Assembly: GCF_000369065.1 (NCBI RefSeq)
Contig: NZ_KB849800.1
Location: 124,001 to 188,000, forward strand
Reading direction: 5' to 3'
From: Acinetobacter haemolyticus CIP 64.3 = MTCC 9819
GTDB lineage: Bacteria > Pseudomonadota > Gammaproteobacteria > Pseudomonadales > Moraxellaceae
DNA: 64,000 bases
In this document: positions 17,609 to 27,611 of the stretch, piece after piece
Numbering within the stretch: the stretch's first letter is position 1
How the letters are laid out: every line of letters starts with the position of its first letter
Made by a program: the position numbers and the translations under genes
The notes under the pieces: model-generated
Seen by the model: the letters and a program-made list of their open reading frames with translations, nothing else
Told to the model about the DNA's origin: nothing
Database searches by the model: none

Positions 17609-18547
17609 ATGCTGGCATATATCATACGTCGCATATGGCAGATGATCCCCACAATGCTGGGTGTCGTGCTGCTGATTTTTTTCTTGTTCAATTGGGTGGG
17701 GGGGGATCCTGCTTATATCTTGGCAGGAAAAATGTCGAATCCAGAGCAAATTGAAAATATTCGACAACAGTTAGGTGTTGATCAGCCTTATTACATTCAA
17801 CTTTGGATTTTCATCAAGCAAATTTTGACTTTTGATTATGGCGTGAGTTGGAGTACTGGGGAGTCGGTCTCGCAAATTATAAGCACTCGTTTGGGACCAT
17901 CACTGACGATTCTGATTCCATTAACTCTGCTACAAACCGTAATTTCGATCATCTTGGCGTTGGCTGTTGCATCTGTGCGAGGAAGTTTAACTGATCGTAT
18001 GGTGATGATGCTTTGTACGATCGGCATGTCGATCAGTATCTTGGTTTATATCATTGTTTTTCAGTACTTCTTTGCCTATCAATTGGGATGGTTTCCAGTT
18101 CAAGGTTGGAGCGATAACTTAAACGAAAATCTGTTCAAATATGCACTATTACCTGTTCTGATTATGCTTGTCGTGAGTATTGCACCGACATTAAGACTCT
18201 ATCGCAGTTTCATTTTGGATGAGGTCAATCAGGATTATGTTCGTACTGCACGTGCCAAAGGTGTGAGTGAGCGACGTGTTTATGGCATACATGTTTTACG
18301 CAATGCTTCGATTCCGATTGTGACGGATGTTATGGCGACATTACCTGCCTTGTTAATTGGCGCATTTTTGATAGAACGCTTTTTTGGTATCCCTGGTATT
18401 GGTCGAGAAGTCATCATTGCGGTTGAACGTAGTGATTTCCCCGTGATTAAAGCGATAACAGTTTATGTTGCCGTCGCAACCATGTTTTTTAACCTAATTG
18501 CGGATCTGATTTATAAGTTAATCGATCCACGTGTAGAGTTGAAATAG
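17609..18547 (+). CDS. Peptide ABC transporter permease, DppB/YejB type
   Basis: Inner-membrane permease of the BPD_transp_1 family, 312 aa, with about six spans. The start MLAYIIRRIWQMIPTMLGV is characteristic of DppB/OppB/YejB proteins. The coupling EAA loop is DYVRTARAKGVSERRVYGIH, which contacts the ATPase. AAGGGG lies 8 bases before the ATG. 12 bases after the peptidase stop and 8 bases before the second permease. Confidence 0.92.
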   Translation: MLAYIIRRIWQMIPTMLGVVLLIFFLFNWVGGDPAYILAGKMSNPEQIENIRQQLGVDQPYYIQLWIFIKQILTFDYGVSWSTGESVSQIISTRLGPSLTILIPLTLLQTVISIILALAVASVRGSLTDRMVMMLCTIGMSISILVYIIVFQYFFAYQLGWFPVQGWSDNLNENLFKYALLPVLIMLVVSIAPTLRLYRSFILDEVNQDYVRTARAKGVSERRVYGIHVLRNASIPIVTDVMATLPALLIGAFLIERFFGIPGIGREVIIAVERSDFPVIKAITVYVAVATMFFNLIADLIYKLIDPRVELK

Positions 18548-18555
18548 GTGAGCTT

Positions 18556-19698
18556 ATGCTGAGTGTATTATTAAAACGAAAAGCACATGTACAGCCTAAC
18601 ACTGCATCCTTTGGGTTATGGCGTTTGGCTGTACAGCGACTAAAAGCAGATCGTATCGCAGTAGCATCGTTACTTGTGGTGCTCGGTTATTTCATCGTGT
18701 TATTGCTATCGATTACAGGTGTTATTGCATCAGATTGGAACAAACAAGTGGCTGTAAGTTACGCACCACCAACGTTTATTGGGACAAGTAAAGAAGGTGC
18801 TCCGTCAACTCCACTAGCGAAGCCAGCGGAAGATTTTCCTGAAAATCCGGCTGATTCTTTAAAAGATAGTTTTCGTGAGTCAAATACGGATATTGCAGAG
18901 CAACAGGATAACAATACGTTGATTGATTATTACGGCGTAACCGATCCATTAGCTGAAGATATGTTGGTGATCAATCAGCAACTTGATGGGCAGTTGGTTG
19001 ATCAAGACCAAGCACTGAAATCAACCTTAGCATTTGGTGCAGATAAATGGGGACAAGATGTTCTACTTAAAACGATTAAAGGCGCAGAAACTTCTATTCT
19101 TGTCGGGTTACTCTCAGCATTATTGGCGGTTGTAATCGGGACTTTTCTGGGGGCGATCTCTGGCTATTTTGGAGGATGGGTAGATGATGTTCTCAATTGG
19201 TTTTATAACATTTTTACTTCGATTCCTTATCTATTACTAGTTTTGGCCGTTGCCGCTGTTTTACAGCAGAAAGGTATTCTTTCGATTGTATTAATTTTGG
19301 GCTTAACTGGTTGGACTGGTGTTTTCCGACTGATTCGTGCCGAGTACATGAAACATAAATCCCGTGAATATGTTCTCGCTGCCAAAGCGATTGGCGTGAG
19401 TCATTTTCGCCGTATGTTTATACATATTTTTCCAAACGTCAGCCATATTGCTTTGGTTCAAATTTCTATCCTTGTCGTCGCTTTTATCAAAGCTGAAGTG
19501 ATTTTGAGTTTCCTTGGCTTTGGTGTTCCTGTTGGCGTGGTCTCATGGGGCAGTATGTTGAATGAAGCACAAACTGAGTTGATTCTAGGTAAATGGTGGC
19601 AATTGGCTGCTGCATCGATTGCGATGGCTGTCTTGGTGACAGCATTTTCAATGTTTACTGATGCTTTGCGTGATGCATTAGATCCTAAGCTGAAATAA
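18556..19698 (+). CDS. Peptide ABC transporter permease, DppC/YejE type
   Basis: Partner permease, 380 aa. The first span is VASLLVVLGYFIVLLLSITG. It is followed by an unusually long periplasmic segment of about 110 residues (Pro-, Asp- and Glu-rich), as in YejE, and then GAETSILVGLLSALLAVVIG and further spans. The EAA loop is EYVLAAKAIGVSHFRRMFIHI. The long periplasmic insertion distinguishes this type from OppC/DppC. Confidence 0.9.
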   Translation: MLSVLLKRKAHVQPNTASFGLWRLAVQRLKADRIAVASLLVVLGYFIVLLLSITGVIASDWNKQVAVSYAPPTFIGTSKEGAPSTPLAKPAEDFPENPADSLKDSFRESNTDIAEQQDNNTLIDYYGVTDPLAEDMLVINQQLDGQLVDQDQALKSTLAFGADKWGQDVLLKTIKGAETSILVGLLSALLAVVIGTFLGAISGYFGGWVDDVLNWFYNIFTSIPYLLLVLAVAAVLQQKGILSIVLILGLTGWTGVFRLIRAEYMKHKSREYVLAAKAIGVSHFRRMFIHIFPNVSHIALVQISILVVAFIKAEVILSFLGFGVPVGVVSWGSMLNEAQTELILGKWWQLAAASIAMAVLVTAFSMFTDALRDALDPKLK

Positions 19699-19709
19699 CG
19701 GAGTGAAAT

Positions 19710-21434
19710 ATGAGGCCAAATACAAATGAAACGCCGTTATTAACGGTTGAAAATCTGCATGTCAGTTTTAAATCAGAGAATAAGCAATGGGTTGAGACCG
19801 TCAAAGGGATTTCATTTAGCATTCCAAAGAACAAAACGGTTGCTTTAGTTGGTGAATCGGGTAGTGGTAAATCAGTAACTTCTTTGGCCGTGATGGGATT
19901 ACTGCCAAAAGAACAGAGTCGAATCTCAGAGCAGAGTAGAATTTATTTTGAAGATAAAGACTTACTGACGCTATCCGTTCGAGAACTTCGTGACATTTGT
20001 GGAAGGGATATAGCGATGATTTTCCAAGAACCGATGTCATCATTAAATCCTGTTTTTACAGTTGGGGATCAAATTGCAGAGGTTTTGCGTATTCACTTAG
20101 GCATGGGGCGTAAACAAGCTCGTACACGTGTTTTGGAGTTGTTAAAAGAGGTTGGAATTCCTTCCCCTGAAACCAAGATTGATGCCTATCCAAGTCAGTT
20201 GTCAGGTGGGCAACAACAACGCGTTATGATTGCGATGGCGATTGCCTGTGAGCCTAAACTTTTGATTGCAGATGAACCGACCACCGCTCTGGATGTAACC
20301 ATTCAAAAACAAATTATTGAACTATTGGAATCTTTGCGTCAACGTCACGAAATGTCGATGTTGTTTATTACTCATGATTTGGCGTTGGTCGGTGAAATCG
20401 CTGATGAAGTGATTGTGATGCGGCATGGTGAAATTCGAGAAAGTGGTAAGACTAAACAGGTTTTAGAGCAACCGAATGATGTCTATACACGAGCGTTATT
20501 ACATTGTCGTCCCCAATTGTCTTCACGTCCATATCGGTTACCGATTACCAGCGATTTTATGAAGCTAGAAAATGGACAACTTGTGGAAGAGATAAACTTA
20601 TCAACGCTTCATTTACAGCAACGTGCACGTGGATTGAAAGGTGATGAAAAAATTATTTTGGATGTCAAAGATCTGAAAAAATCATTTTATAGTCGTAAAG
20701 GATTATGGGGACGTGATGAATTTCAAGCTGTAAAAGGAGTCTCTTTTAAACTGGCAAAAGGAAAAACATTAGGTCTGGTTGGTGAGTCTGGTTCAGGAAA
20801 AACAACCATTGGTTTGTTGTTAATGCGGTTACATGAAGCAACAGGTGGACAAGCGCTTATTGATGGTAAAGATATTTTTGCCATGTCTGAAAAAGAGTTT
20901 GCAAAGTATCAACGTAAAATACAGATCATTTTCCAAAATCCTTATGCTTCGTTGAATCCGAGGTTTACGATTGGACAAATTCTACTTGAACCAATGCGTA
21001 TTCATGGGATTGGTCAGGATGATACAGAACGTAAAAAAATAGCTTTAGAGTTGTTAGAACGCGTAAGTTTACCCGCCCAAGCTTATGATCGTTACCCACA
21101 TGAATTTTCAGGAGGACAACGTCAGCGTATTGCTATCGCACGTTGCTTAACTTTAAAGCCTGAGATTTTGATTTGTGACGAATCAGTTTCAGCGTTAGAT
21201 GTTTCTGTACAGGCGCAGGTATTGAACTTACTTCAAGATCTACAAGATGAGTTTGGTTTAAGCTATATCTTTATTTCTCATGATTTATCGGTGGTGAAAT
21301 ATATTTCAGATCAGGTCATGGTAATGAATCATGGTGAAATTGTTGAAATAGCTAATTCTGACGATCTGTATCTGCACCCTCAGCACGAATATACGCGAAA
21401 ATTATTGAGTGCCATTCCACAAGGTATCGCTTGA
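19710..21434 (+). CDS. Peptide ABC transporter, fused double ATPase (YejF type)
   Basis: 574 aa with two complete nucleotide-binding domains in one chain, where Opp and Dpp use two proteins. Domain 1: Walker A GESGSGKS (48-55), signature LSGGQQQRV, Walker [13 protein letters not shown]. Domain 2: Walker A GESGSGKT (358-365), signature FSGGQRQRI, Walker [12 protein letters not shown], where Ser replaces the usual Pro of DEPxSALD. Each carries a C-terminal peptide-transporter extension. Last gene of the unit, followed by a strong terminator. Confidence 0.93.
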   Translation: MRPNTNETPLLTVENLHVSFKSENKQWVETVKGISFSIPKNKTVALVGESGSGKSVTSLAVMGLLPKEQSRISEQSRIYFEDKDLLTLSVRELRDICGRDIAMIFQEPMSSLNPVFTVGDQIAEVLRIHLGMGRKQARTRVLELLKEVGIPSPETKIDAYPSQLSGGQQQRVMIAMAIACEPKLLIADEPTTALDVTIQKQIIELLESLRQRHEMSMLFITHDLALVGEIADEVIVMRHGEIRESGKTKQVLEQPNDVYTRALLHCRPQLSSRPYRLPITSDFMKLENGQLVEEINLSTLHLQQRARGLKGDEKIILDVKDLKKSFYSRKGLWGRDEFQAVKGVSFKLAKGKTLGLVGESGSGKTTIGLLLMRLHEATGGQALIDGKDIFAMSEKEFAKYQRKIQIIFQNPYASLNPRFTIGQILLEPMRIHGIGQDDTERKKIALELLERVSLPAQAYDRYPHEFSGGQRQRIAIARCLTLKPEILICDESVSALDVSVQAQVLNLLQDLQDEFGLSYIFISHDLSVVKYISDQVMVMNHGEIVEIANSDDLYLHPQHEYTRKLLSAIPQGIA

Positions 21435-21452
21435 TCGCAAATTGTGGACATT

Positions 21453-21480
21453 AAAAAACGCTCAAATTGAGCGTTTTTTT
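21453..21480. terminator. Bidirectional terminator
   Basis: A-run, AACGCTCAA, a very short loop, TTGAGCGTT, then a T-run. It lies between the converging ABC operon and rluB and can serve both. Confidence 0.9.
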
Positions 21481-21499
21481 ATTTCTAAATAACAATCAA

Positions 21500-22444
21500 T
21501 TAAAACTTCTTAAAGCCTTTATTAAAGCCAATCGTTTTACGACCATTGTTATTATGGTTGCCACCATTGCTGTTTGGACGTTGTTCAGGTTGTTCATCAT
21601 CACGACGTTGTTGACGTAAATAACCCCCACGACGTGCTGCCATTGGTTTATCTGTCATACGTTCAGTACGACGTTTAGCCATACCGAATAAACCTGTACC
21701 TTGGCGTGGTTTTAATTCAACAGATTTTGCTAAGTTATCGATATCCATCTTGTCGAGTTCCATCCAGCGACCTGTACGTAACTCACGCGGTAAAATCACG
21801 GTTCCGTAGCGAGTACGTAATAAGCGGCTGACTTTTAAATTCTGCGATTCAAAGATACGACGAACTTCGCGATTACGACCTTCTTTCACGACTACTTGAT
21901 ACCAACGGTTGATTCCATCGCCACCAATTTCAGAGAAAGACTCAAATTTAGCAGGGCCATCTTCAAGTTCAACGCCCTTGAGCATGTTATTACGGATTTG
22001 AGGTGTCACTTCACCCATAACGCGTACTGCATATTCACGTTCTACTTCGTTTGATGGGTGCATTAAACGGTTTGCAAGCTCACCATCATTGGTAAACAAC
22101 AATAAGCCTGTACTGTTGATATCGAGGCGACCGACCATGACCCAACGATCATTGGCGATTTGAGGCAAATGATCAAATACGGTTGGACGTTTTTCAGGAT
22201 CATTGCGTGAGCAAATTTCACCCTCTGGCTTATAGTAAATTAAAACACGACGACGAATTTCATCTTCTACTTGGAATTGTACTTTACGACCATCAATACG
22301 AAGTTCATCACCTGGCTCAATGCGTTCACCCACTTGGGCAATACGACCATTGATGCTGACACGACCAGCAGCAATGACTTCCTCCATATAGCGACGTGAG
22401 CCAAGCCCAACTCTCGCTAAAACCTTTTGTAATTTTTCACTCAT
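21500..22444 (-). CDS. rluB: 23S rRNA pseudouridine synthase RluB
   Basis: Modifies U2605 (E. coli numbering) of 23S rRNA. An S4 RNA-binding domain occupies residues 1-60 (LQKVLARVGLGSRR). The RsuA/RluB catalytic domain holds GRLD with Asp108 as nucleophile. The tail after about residue 245 is basic and Asn/Gln/Arg-rich with poly-Asn, typical of the disordered RluB extension. 314 aa. First in the order scpA-scpB-rluB on the minus strand, a common conserved trio. Confidence 0.93.
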   Translation of the reverse strand: MSEKLQKVLARVGLGSRRYMEEVIAAGRVSINGRIAQVGERIEPGDELRIDGRKVQFQVEDEIRRRVLIYYKPEGEICSRNDPEKRPTVFDHLPQIANDRWVMVGRLDINSTGLLLFTNDGELANRLMHPSNEVEREYAVRVMGEVTPQIRNNMLKGVELEDGPAKFESFSEIGGDGINRWYQVVVKEGRNREVRRIFESQNLKVSRLLRTRYGTVILPRELRTGRWMELDKMDIDNLAKSVELKPRQGTGLFGMAKRRTERMTDKPMAARRGGYLRQQRRDDEQPEQRPNSNGGNHNNNGRKTIGFNKGFKKF

Positions 22445-22485
22445 GACAGCACAACCTTAGACATAATGATCAACAGTTCACCTTC

Positions 22486-23085
22486 TCAAGACTTCGGTGC
22501 TTGCGCATCGAGTGTCATGAAAGCTTCCTTGGCGTTCTGCAGGGGAGGCAGTTGACCTAGCGAAGCTAGACCAAATGCATTTAAAAATTGGGGCGTTGTC
22601 ACTAACAACGCAGGTCTTCCAGGTAAGTTTCTGAAACCAGACTCTTTGATCCAGTTCCAGTCAAACAGTGTTCTTAAAATTTGACTGTTATTTGATACAC
22701 CACGAATTTGCTCAATATCTGCACGTGTTACAGGTTGATGATACGCAATAACAGCGACGGTTTCGAGTAAAGACGGCGATAATTTAGTTGGGCGTTCAGG
22801 CCAAACTTGCGCAATGATATTACGATACTTGGCACGGACCTGAAAACGGAAACCTTGAGCTGTTTCGATTAATTCAATAGAACGGCCATGTTGTAACATT
22901 GCGAGTTGTTGCAAAAACTGACGTAATTGTTGCTTATTATATTGGTTTTGAAAGGCTTCTTTTAGTCGTGCAAGTGAAACTGGTGAGTCACTGGCGAATA
23001 ATATCGCTTCAATTTGCAGTAGAACATCATGATGAATATCTTCCAATGACATGCCTTCATTGGAATCAAACTGATCTAAACTCAT
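22486..23085 (-). CDS. scpB: Segregation and condensation protein B
   Basis: Winged-helix partner of SMC and the kleisin ScpA in chromosome condensation. 199 aa. The family core is visible: LQIEAILFASDSPVSL near the N-terminus, SPSLLETVAVIAYHQPVTRADIEQIRGV in the middle, and GRPALLVTTPQFLNAFGL near the end. The start overlaps the stop of scpA by 4 bases. Confidence 0.93.
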   Translation of the reverse strand: MSLDQFDSNEGMSLEDIHHDVLLQIEAILFASDSPVSLARLKEAFQNQYNKQQLRQFLQQLAMLQHGRSIELIETAQGFRFQVRAKYRNIIAQVWPERPTKLSPSLLETVAVIAYHQPVTRADIEQIRGVSNNSQILRTLFDWNWIKESGFRNLPGRPALLVTTPQFLNAFGLASLGQLPPLQNAKEAFMTLDAQAPKS

Positions 23086-23876
23086 GCTGAAATTCCTTGA
23101 ATTGTCAGAGGTGCTTCGATCCCTGTATGAATAATTTGAATCTTTTGTTGACGAGTCAATTCAAGTACTGCCATAAATGTTACGACCATGCCCATACGAC
23201 CTTGCTTAGGATTGAGTAAAGTTATAAAACTTAAACTTTCACCAGAAGCCAGTTGGCTTTCAATATAAGCAATTCGCTCTTCAAGTAAAACAGGCTCTTG
23301 AGCAATAACGTGTGTAATCGGTTCAGGGCGATTGAATACGCAAAATAACGCATCCCTTAAAGCATCAGCATCATACCCCTCATAGATTGGGGCAATATGT
23401 CCGATACTCACATTTGTACTAAAGGTATCTCGTTCAAAGATGGGCATTTGACCAAGTTTTTCAGCAGCTTGCTTAATGCGGAGGTAAGTTTCTAAACGAT
23501 CGATGAGTTCTTGTTTAGGATCCTTTTCAAAAGGATCGACAGCAACAGGTTTGGGAAGTAGTAAACGTGACTTTAGATCAGCCAGTAATGCAGCCATCAC
23601 CATATAATCCGCAGTCAGTTCGATATTCAACGATTTCATACTATCCATATATGATAGATATTGCGTTGCAATTGGAGAAATATCTAACTGTAAAAGATCG
23701 AAGCCATTCTTTTGAATCAGGTAAATCAAGAAGTCCAAAGGACCTTCAAATTGTTCCAATAAAATTTCAAATGCGGCTGGCGGGATATACAAATCTTCAG
23801 GTATGGCTTCTTGCCACTCGTCAAGCACACGAATGGAAGGAGTTAACTCCAACGAAGTAGGAAGAATTTGGTTCAT
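23082..23876 (-). CDS. scpA: Segregation and condensation protein A (kleisin)
   Basis: Kleisin subunit bridging the SMC heads. 264 aa. The N-terminal signature FEGPLDFLIYLIQKNGFDLLQLDISPI and the helix YMVMAALLADLKSRLLLP are diagnostic; the C-terminal winged helix includes VVTFMAVLELTRQQKI. Upstream gene of the scpA-scpB-rluB unit. The 245-base gap before the next gene holds no feature I can support. Confidence 0.93.
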   Translation of the reverse strand: MNQILPTSLELTPSIRVLDEWQEAIPEDLYIPPAAFEILLEQFEGPLDFLIYLIQKNGFDLLQLDISPIATQYLSYMDSMKSLNIELTADYMVMAALLADLKSRLLLPKPVAVDPFEKDPKQELIDRLETYLRIKQAAEKLGQMPIFERDTFSTNVSIGHIAPIYEGYDADALRDALFCVFNRPEPITHVIAQEPVLLEERIAYIESQLASGESLSFITLLNPKQGRMGMVVTFMAVLELTRQQKIQIIHTGIEAPLTIQGISA

Positions 23877-24121
23877 TACCGTTATAAGCCACGCGAATTT
23901 TCAAAAGCATGAAAGATCATTTTTGTGTTCAAGGGATGACACACGCCACAAGGAGCTTGGCTATTCTAATCGAAATACTCGATTTAATAAATTACTTGCT
24001 TACAAAAACCTTAATCTTCTCAGGGTATTTTGAGTTTTTATATCAAAGCATATTCGACATAGAAAAACTTTATGATTAAATATGTGATTAGAGTCATATT
24101 TTTACAGCATAACAAATTACG

Positions 24122-24835
24122 ATGAAAAACTATTTAAAAACACAACACAATGATCTTGGTCAGACCGTTGGCCTAGCTATTGAAAATTTCAAAACTAGTC
24201 AGCCGATTAAAGAAAGTATCTTTGGACAGAATATTCAATTGATCTCTATCGTTGGAACAATAGCTGATTCAGCCTTAGCACAAATTTGGGCATGTGTAAG
24301 TTCTGAACCCAATGCAGCATGCTGGACTTATTTACCTTATTCGGCACCAACCAGTGCGATAGTATTAAGGGATGCTTTGCATAACTTATTTGGTTTTTAT
24401 GGATCAACACATTTTCTTATTGAGGTAGATGGAGAAGTTCAAGGCTGGATTGCATTACTTAATCCTCGGCTTGAACACGGTGCGATAGAGATTGGTAATG
24501 TTTATTTTTCGCATAAAATGAAAAAATCCAAAGCTTCAACAGAAACCATATTTCTACTGTTACAACAATGTTTTAAACACGGTTTTAGACGCGTTGAGTG
24601 GAAATGTGATGATTGTAATGCCCCCTCTAAAGCTGCAGCCTTACGTTTTGGATTTCAATTTGAAGGCTTGTTCCGTCAGGATCGGATCGTAAAAGGACGT
24701 AATCGCAACACCGCTTGGTTTTCAATTATTGATGAAGAATGGCCTGATTTAGAAAAAATCTATCAACAATGGCTCAGTCCAGATAATTTTGATGAGCAAG
24801 GTTTTCAGAAACGTCGGTTAACTGATTTTACGTAA
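24122..24835 (+). CDS. GNAT-family N-acetyltransferase (RimJ/RimL type)
   Basis: 237 aa, GNAT fold of the Acetyltransf_3 group that acetylates protein N-termini or small amines using acetyl-CoA. Visible features are LEHGAIEIGNVYFS (core strand), the acetyl-CoA helix region TIFLLLQQCFKHGFRRVEWKCDDCNAPSKAAALRFGFQFEG and a final strand NRNTAWFSII. Substrate unknown. It stands alone between opposite-strand genes. Confidence 0.85.
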   Translation: MKNYLKTQHNDLGQTVGLAIENFKTSQPIKESIFGQNIQLISIVGTIADSALAQIWACVSSEPNAACWTYLPYSAPTSAIVLRDALHNLFGFYGSTHFLIEVDGEVQGWIALLNPRLEHGAIEIGNVYFSHKMKKSKASTETIFLLLQQCFKHGFRRVEWKCDDCNAPSKAAALRFGFQFEGLFRQDRIVKGRNRNTAWFSIIDEEWPDLEKIYQQWLSPDNFDEQGFQKRRLTDFT

Positions 24836-24847
24836 TGGCTTAAGATA

Positions 24848-25117
24848 TTAGGCATCGTGGATTGCATATTCGATAATGTTTTGACATTGATCACGCATAC
24901 AAAGATTTCGGTGTTCGAGATTTTTCCATATTTCTTTCACAATGGAAACCTCTAAAAAATATTCAAAAATTAAGTGATTACTTTCGATTTGGATAAGTCC
25001 TATATCTGGTTCTTTTAGAACTTTTGTTTCAGATTCTAATGTCCAAGGTTCAACAACATAAATGGTTTCATCATCTTGAAAATCATTTATGTTGAGTAAA
25101 ACTTGAAATAAATCCAT
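24848..25117 (-). CDS. Hypothetical protein, 89 aa
   Basis: Not recognised. A small acidic soluble protein without signal peptide or membrane segment, with a start rich in Asp and Glu (NINDFQDDETIYVVEPW). It follows the yciO-like gene by 11 bases on the same strand, so it is probably cotranscribed. Ribosome site weak. Converges on the GNAT gene with 12 bases between the ends. Confidence 0.55.
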   Translation of the reverse strand: MDLFQVLLNINDFQDDETIYVVEPWTLESETKVLKEPDIGLIQIESNHLIFEYFLEVSIVKEIWKNLEHRNLCMRDQCQNIIEYAIHDA

Positions 25118-25128
25118 TTTATATAACG

Positions 25129-25746
25129 TTATTCAAACGCGCTGACGTCACCAACCCCGCGACGAATAATCTCTGGGTTTTCACCTGACAAATCGACAAT
25201 ACTAGTCGTGGATAAAGTACCGAAACCACTATCGATAAATACATCAATACGTTTACCGAGCTGATTTTCAATATCATAAGGATCATCAAGTGGATCTTTT
25301 TGATCGGGAAGAATCAAAGTACTGGTCAGCAAAGGCTCACCTAATTCTTTCAACAGAGCCTGAGCAACCGGATTACTTGGAATACGCAAACCAATGGTTT
25401 TTTTCTTTGGATGCATCAAGCGTTTTGGTACTTCACTGGTCGCGGGCAAAATAAAAGTAGTGACAGCAGGTGTATTATTCTTAAGTAATCGATACATCGC
25501 ATTATCAACTTTGGCATAAGTTGCAATATCGGATAAATCACAGCACATAATCGCATATTGATGTTTTGGACCTAAACCACGAATTTGAGCAATTCGTTCC
25601 ATCGCACTTTTATTACCAATCTGACAACCAATCGCATAGGCTGCATCAGTTGGATAAACTACGACATCACCAGCGCGAATGCGATCTACAGCTTGAGTGA
25701 TTAAGCGAGCCTGAGGATTTTCAGGATGAATATGTAAATGCAACAT
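25129..25746 (-). CDS. YciO-like protein of the Sua5/YciO/YrdC family
   Basis: 205 aa. The start at 25746 (MLHLHIHPENPQARL) is chosen because AGGGAG stands before it and because E. coli YciO starts the same way; the frame continues 21 codons upstream without a good site. Family marks are VVYPTDAAYAIGCQ near the N-terminus and TIGLRIPSNP. The fold binds threonine, bicarbonate and ATP in the tRNA t6A enzymes, but YciO proteins are not the main t6A enzyme, so the exact role is open. Confidence 0.88.
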   Translation of the reverse strand: MLHLHIHPENPQARLITQAVDRIRAGDVVVYPTDAAYAIGCQIGNKSAMERIAQIRGLGPKHQYAIMCCDLSDIATYAKVDNAMYRLLKNNTPAVTTFILPATSEVPKRLMHPKKKTIGLRIPSNPVAQALLKELGEPLLTSTLILPDQKDPLDDPYDIENQLGKRIDVFIDSGFGTLSTTSIVDLSGENPEIIRRGVGDVSAFE

Positions 25747-25834
25747 TATTATAACTCCCTGATCTTTATGGCTGAATTTAGTATGAAACGTGTATAGGGG
25801 AGGATGCAAGTCTCAGATGTGATAATTTTGTCAT

Positions 25835-26497
25835 TCAATCAAGCTGTTCGCGTTTAAATTCATCGCGTTGTAACGCTAAGCCATTACGTGTACATAGACA
25901 GATGTAATAAATAAAATGAGCTGCATCATCTGGTAATTTTGCTTCGCCAGAAAAGTAACGTTGGACCTGAGAGAACACATTGTCTTTAAATTGTTGTCCG
26001 TTACCACTGTCACCCGTCAAATTATCTAAAGACACTCGGAACTTTCGACCAAAGGCAGTCGCAAATAACCATTCAATCGCTTGTGGCTTGATTTCAACCT
26101 GTTCAAAAAGCGCCTGTTGTTCAGCTGTTCGACCATCTGGTGCATACCAATAACCCAAATCGGGTAATAGACGACGTTGTGCGCCAGAAATCGTCCAATG
26201 ACTAATTTCATGCAGGGCACTATTAAAAAAACCATGTGCAAATTGGATTCTTGCAGGTTGTCCATTTTCCGCAGGGAAATATTCTGGTTCAAATTCACCT
26301 TTAACAAGTGTCACATTATGGTGGGAAAACCAGTGATTAAAGTGTAAAATAAGCCAATCAACCTGTTCTGGTTCTGTTGTTAACTTTTGCCAAGATGAAC
26401 GTTGCACTTGATCTGGTGTTAAAACAGGAGCAGTGGTTGAATGGGTGCTAACAAGTAATGAAGTTGTTACTTCAAGTTGCAGCTGCAACAGGTGCAT
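25835..26497 (-). CDS. epmC: Elongation factor P hydroxylase
   Basis: Hydroxylates the beta-lysylated lysine of EF-P, the last step of that modification. Clear similarity to E. coli EpmC (YfcM): FAHGFFNSALHEISHW with the metal-binding HEISH, then LPDLGYWYAPDGRTAEQQALFEQVEIKPQA, and DNLTGD. 220 aa, with about 40 extra N-terminal residues compared with the E. coli protein. epmA and epmB are not in this window. Confidence 0.9.
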   Translation of the reverse strand: MHLLQLQLEVTTSLLVSTHSTTAPVLTPDQVQRSSWQKLTTEPEQVDWLILHFNHWFSHHNVTLVKGEFEPEYFPAENGQPARIQFAHGFFNSALHEISHWTISGAQRRLLPDLGYWYAPDGRTAEQQALFEQVEIKPQAIEWLFATAFGRKFRVSLDNLTGDSGNGQQFKDNVFSQVQRYFSGEAKLPDDAAHFIYYICLCTRNGLALQRDEFKREQLD

Positions 26498-26593
26498 TGC
26501 TTAATTTACCCCGAGTTCTGTCTAAAGAAGTGCAAAATTGTATCTTAATCTTTGACAGAGTACCGATGAATTTGTAGAATTGCCGCCTTAATT

Positions 26594-27154
26594 ATGTCAG
26601 CAAATACCTTTCCGGCACAGATTGAGCCGTTTAAATGGGCTGAACAGGGCTTTACATGGTCAGGAACACTGCCATTGTCTCGCTTTGCTCGTATCGCCCG
26701 TGAAGCTGTTGGATCAATTAATGATCAATTGATCAACATAGACTGTAAGCTATCAATGGATGCCTATCATCGCATTGTATGGTTAGATGGACATATTGAT
26801 ACAAGAGTTCCAATGGAATGCCAACGTTGTTTGGATACTGTTGAAACTGAACTTGTTTCAGATTTCCATTTGGCTTTAATCGATGATGAGTCACTGATAG
26901 AGCGCTTGGATGAGGATGCTGATTTCATCGTTTTAGGTGAAAGTGAATTTTCGAAAAAAGGTGATTTTGATACGCCTGCTTCGATTGATTTACTCGCATT
27001 GCTAGAAGATGAACTGTTATTGTTGGTGCCTTTATCTCCTAAGCATGATGCTTGTGAGCATAAACATCGACCTACCATTCAGGACGTTGTCGAAGAAAAA
27101 CGGGATAATCCGTTTGATGTTTTGGCAGGTTTGAAGGGTAAACTTAACTCATAA
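26594..27154 (+). CDS. yceD: YceD / DUF177 protein, 23S rRNA accumulation protein
   Basis: 186 aa. The usual partner of rpmF across bacteria, needed for normal 23S rRNA levels. The family's cysteine pair appears as MECQRCLDTV, with a further Cys/His group (HDACEHKH) towards the C-terminus and an acidic middle. The following rpmF begins 75 bases later in the same direction. Confidence 0.9.
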   Translation: MSANTFPAQIEPFKWAEQGFTWSGTLPLSRFARIAREAVGSINDQLINIDCKLSMDAYHRIVWLDGHIDTRVPMECQRCLDTVETELVSDFHLALIDDESLIERLDEDADFIVLGESEFSKKGDFDTPASIDLLALLEDELLLLVPLSPKHDACEHKHRPTIQDVVEEKRDNPFDVLAGLKGKLNS

Positions 27155-27228
27155 TTTATGTTATAATGTTGAGTTAAGACAACTGAATTTGTTCTGATCC
27201 ATTTTTTCGATCTTTGTAAGGAGCCATC

Positions 27229-27414
27229 ATGGCCGTTCAGCAAAACCGTAAAAGTCGCTCTCGCCGTGACATGCGCCGTTCACATGACGCTTTAACCGAG
27301 AATGCATTATCTGTAGACCAAACTACTGGTGAAACTCACCGTCGTCACCACGTGACTAAAGATGGTATTTACCGTGGTCGTCAATTATTCGCTAAAGCAG
27401 CTGATGCTGAATAA
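27229..27414 (+). CDS. rpmF: Ribosomal protein L32
   Basis: Large-subunit protein bL32, 61 aa. The N-terminus [21 protein letters not shown] is diagnostic. A strong AAGGAG site precedes the ATG. It lies in the conserved yceD-rpmF-fab order and is followed by a strong terminator. Confidence 0.97.
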   Translation: MAVQQNRKSRSRRDMRRSHDALTENALSVDQTTGETHRRHHVTKDGIYRGRQLFAKAADAE

Positions 27415-27458
27415 TTGAATCATATGCATTAAGCGTTAGCTTAAAGTATAGAAAAAAT

Positions 27459-27480
27459 GGGAGCGAAAGCTCCCTTTTTT
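27459..27480 (+). terminator. Terminator after rpmF
   Basis: GGGAGC-GAAA-GCTCCC followed by six T: a GNRA tetraloop hairpin of textbook form. It separates yceD-rpmF from fabD. Confidence 0.92.
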
Positions 27481-27611
27481 GTTGTTTTTCGCAATTATAA
27501 AAAGATTAAATCAATGTTAAATTGCCGCATCGCTAAAGAGTCTATTGCTATTCTCATGTAGAATTATGGGTGTTGATCAAATTGGCGATAGACTAATTTA
27601 AGGATTTTTAT

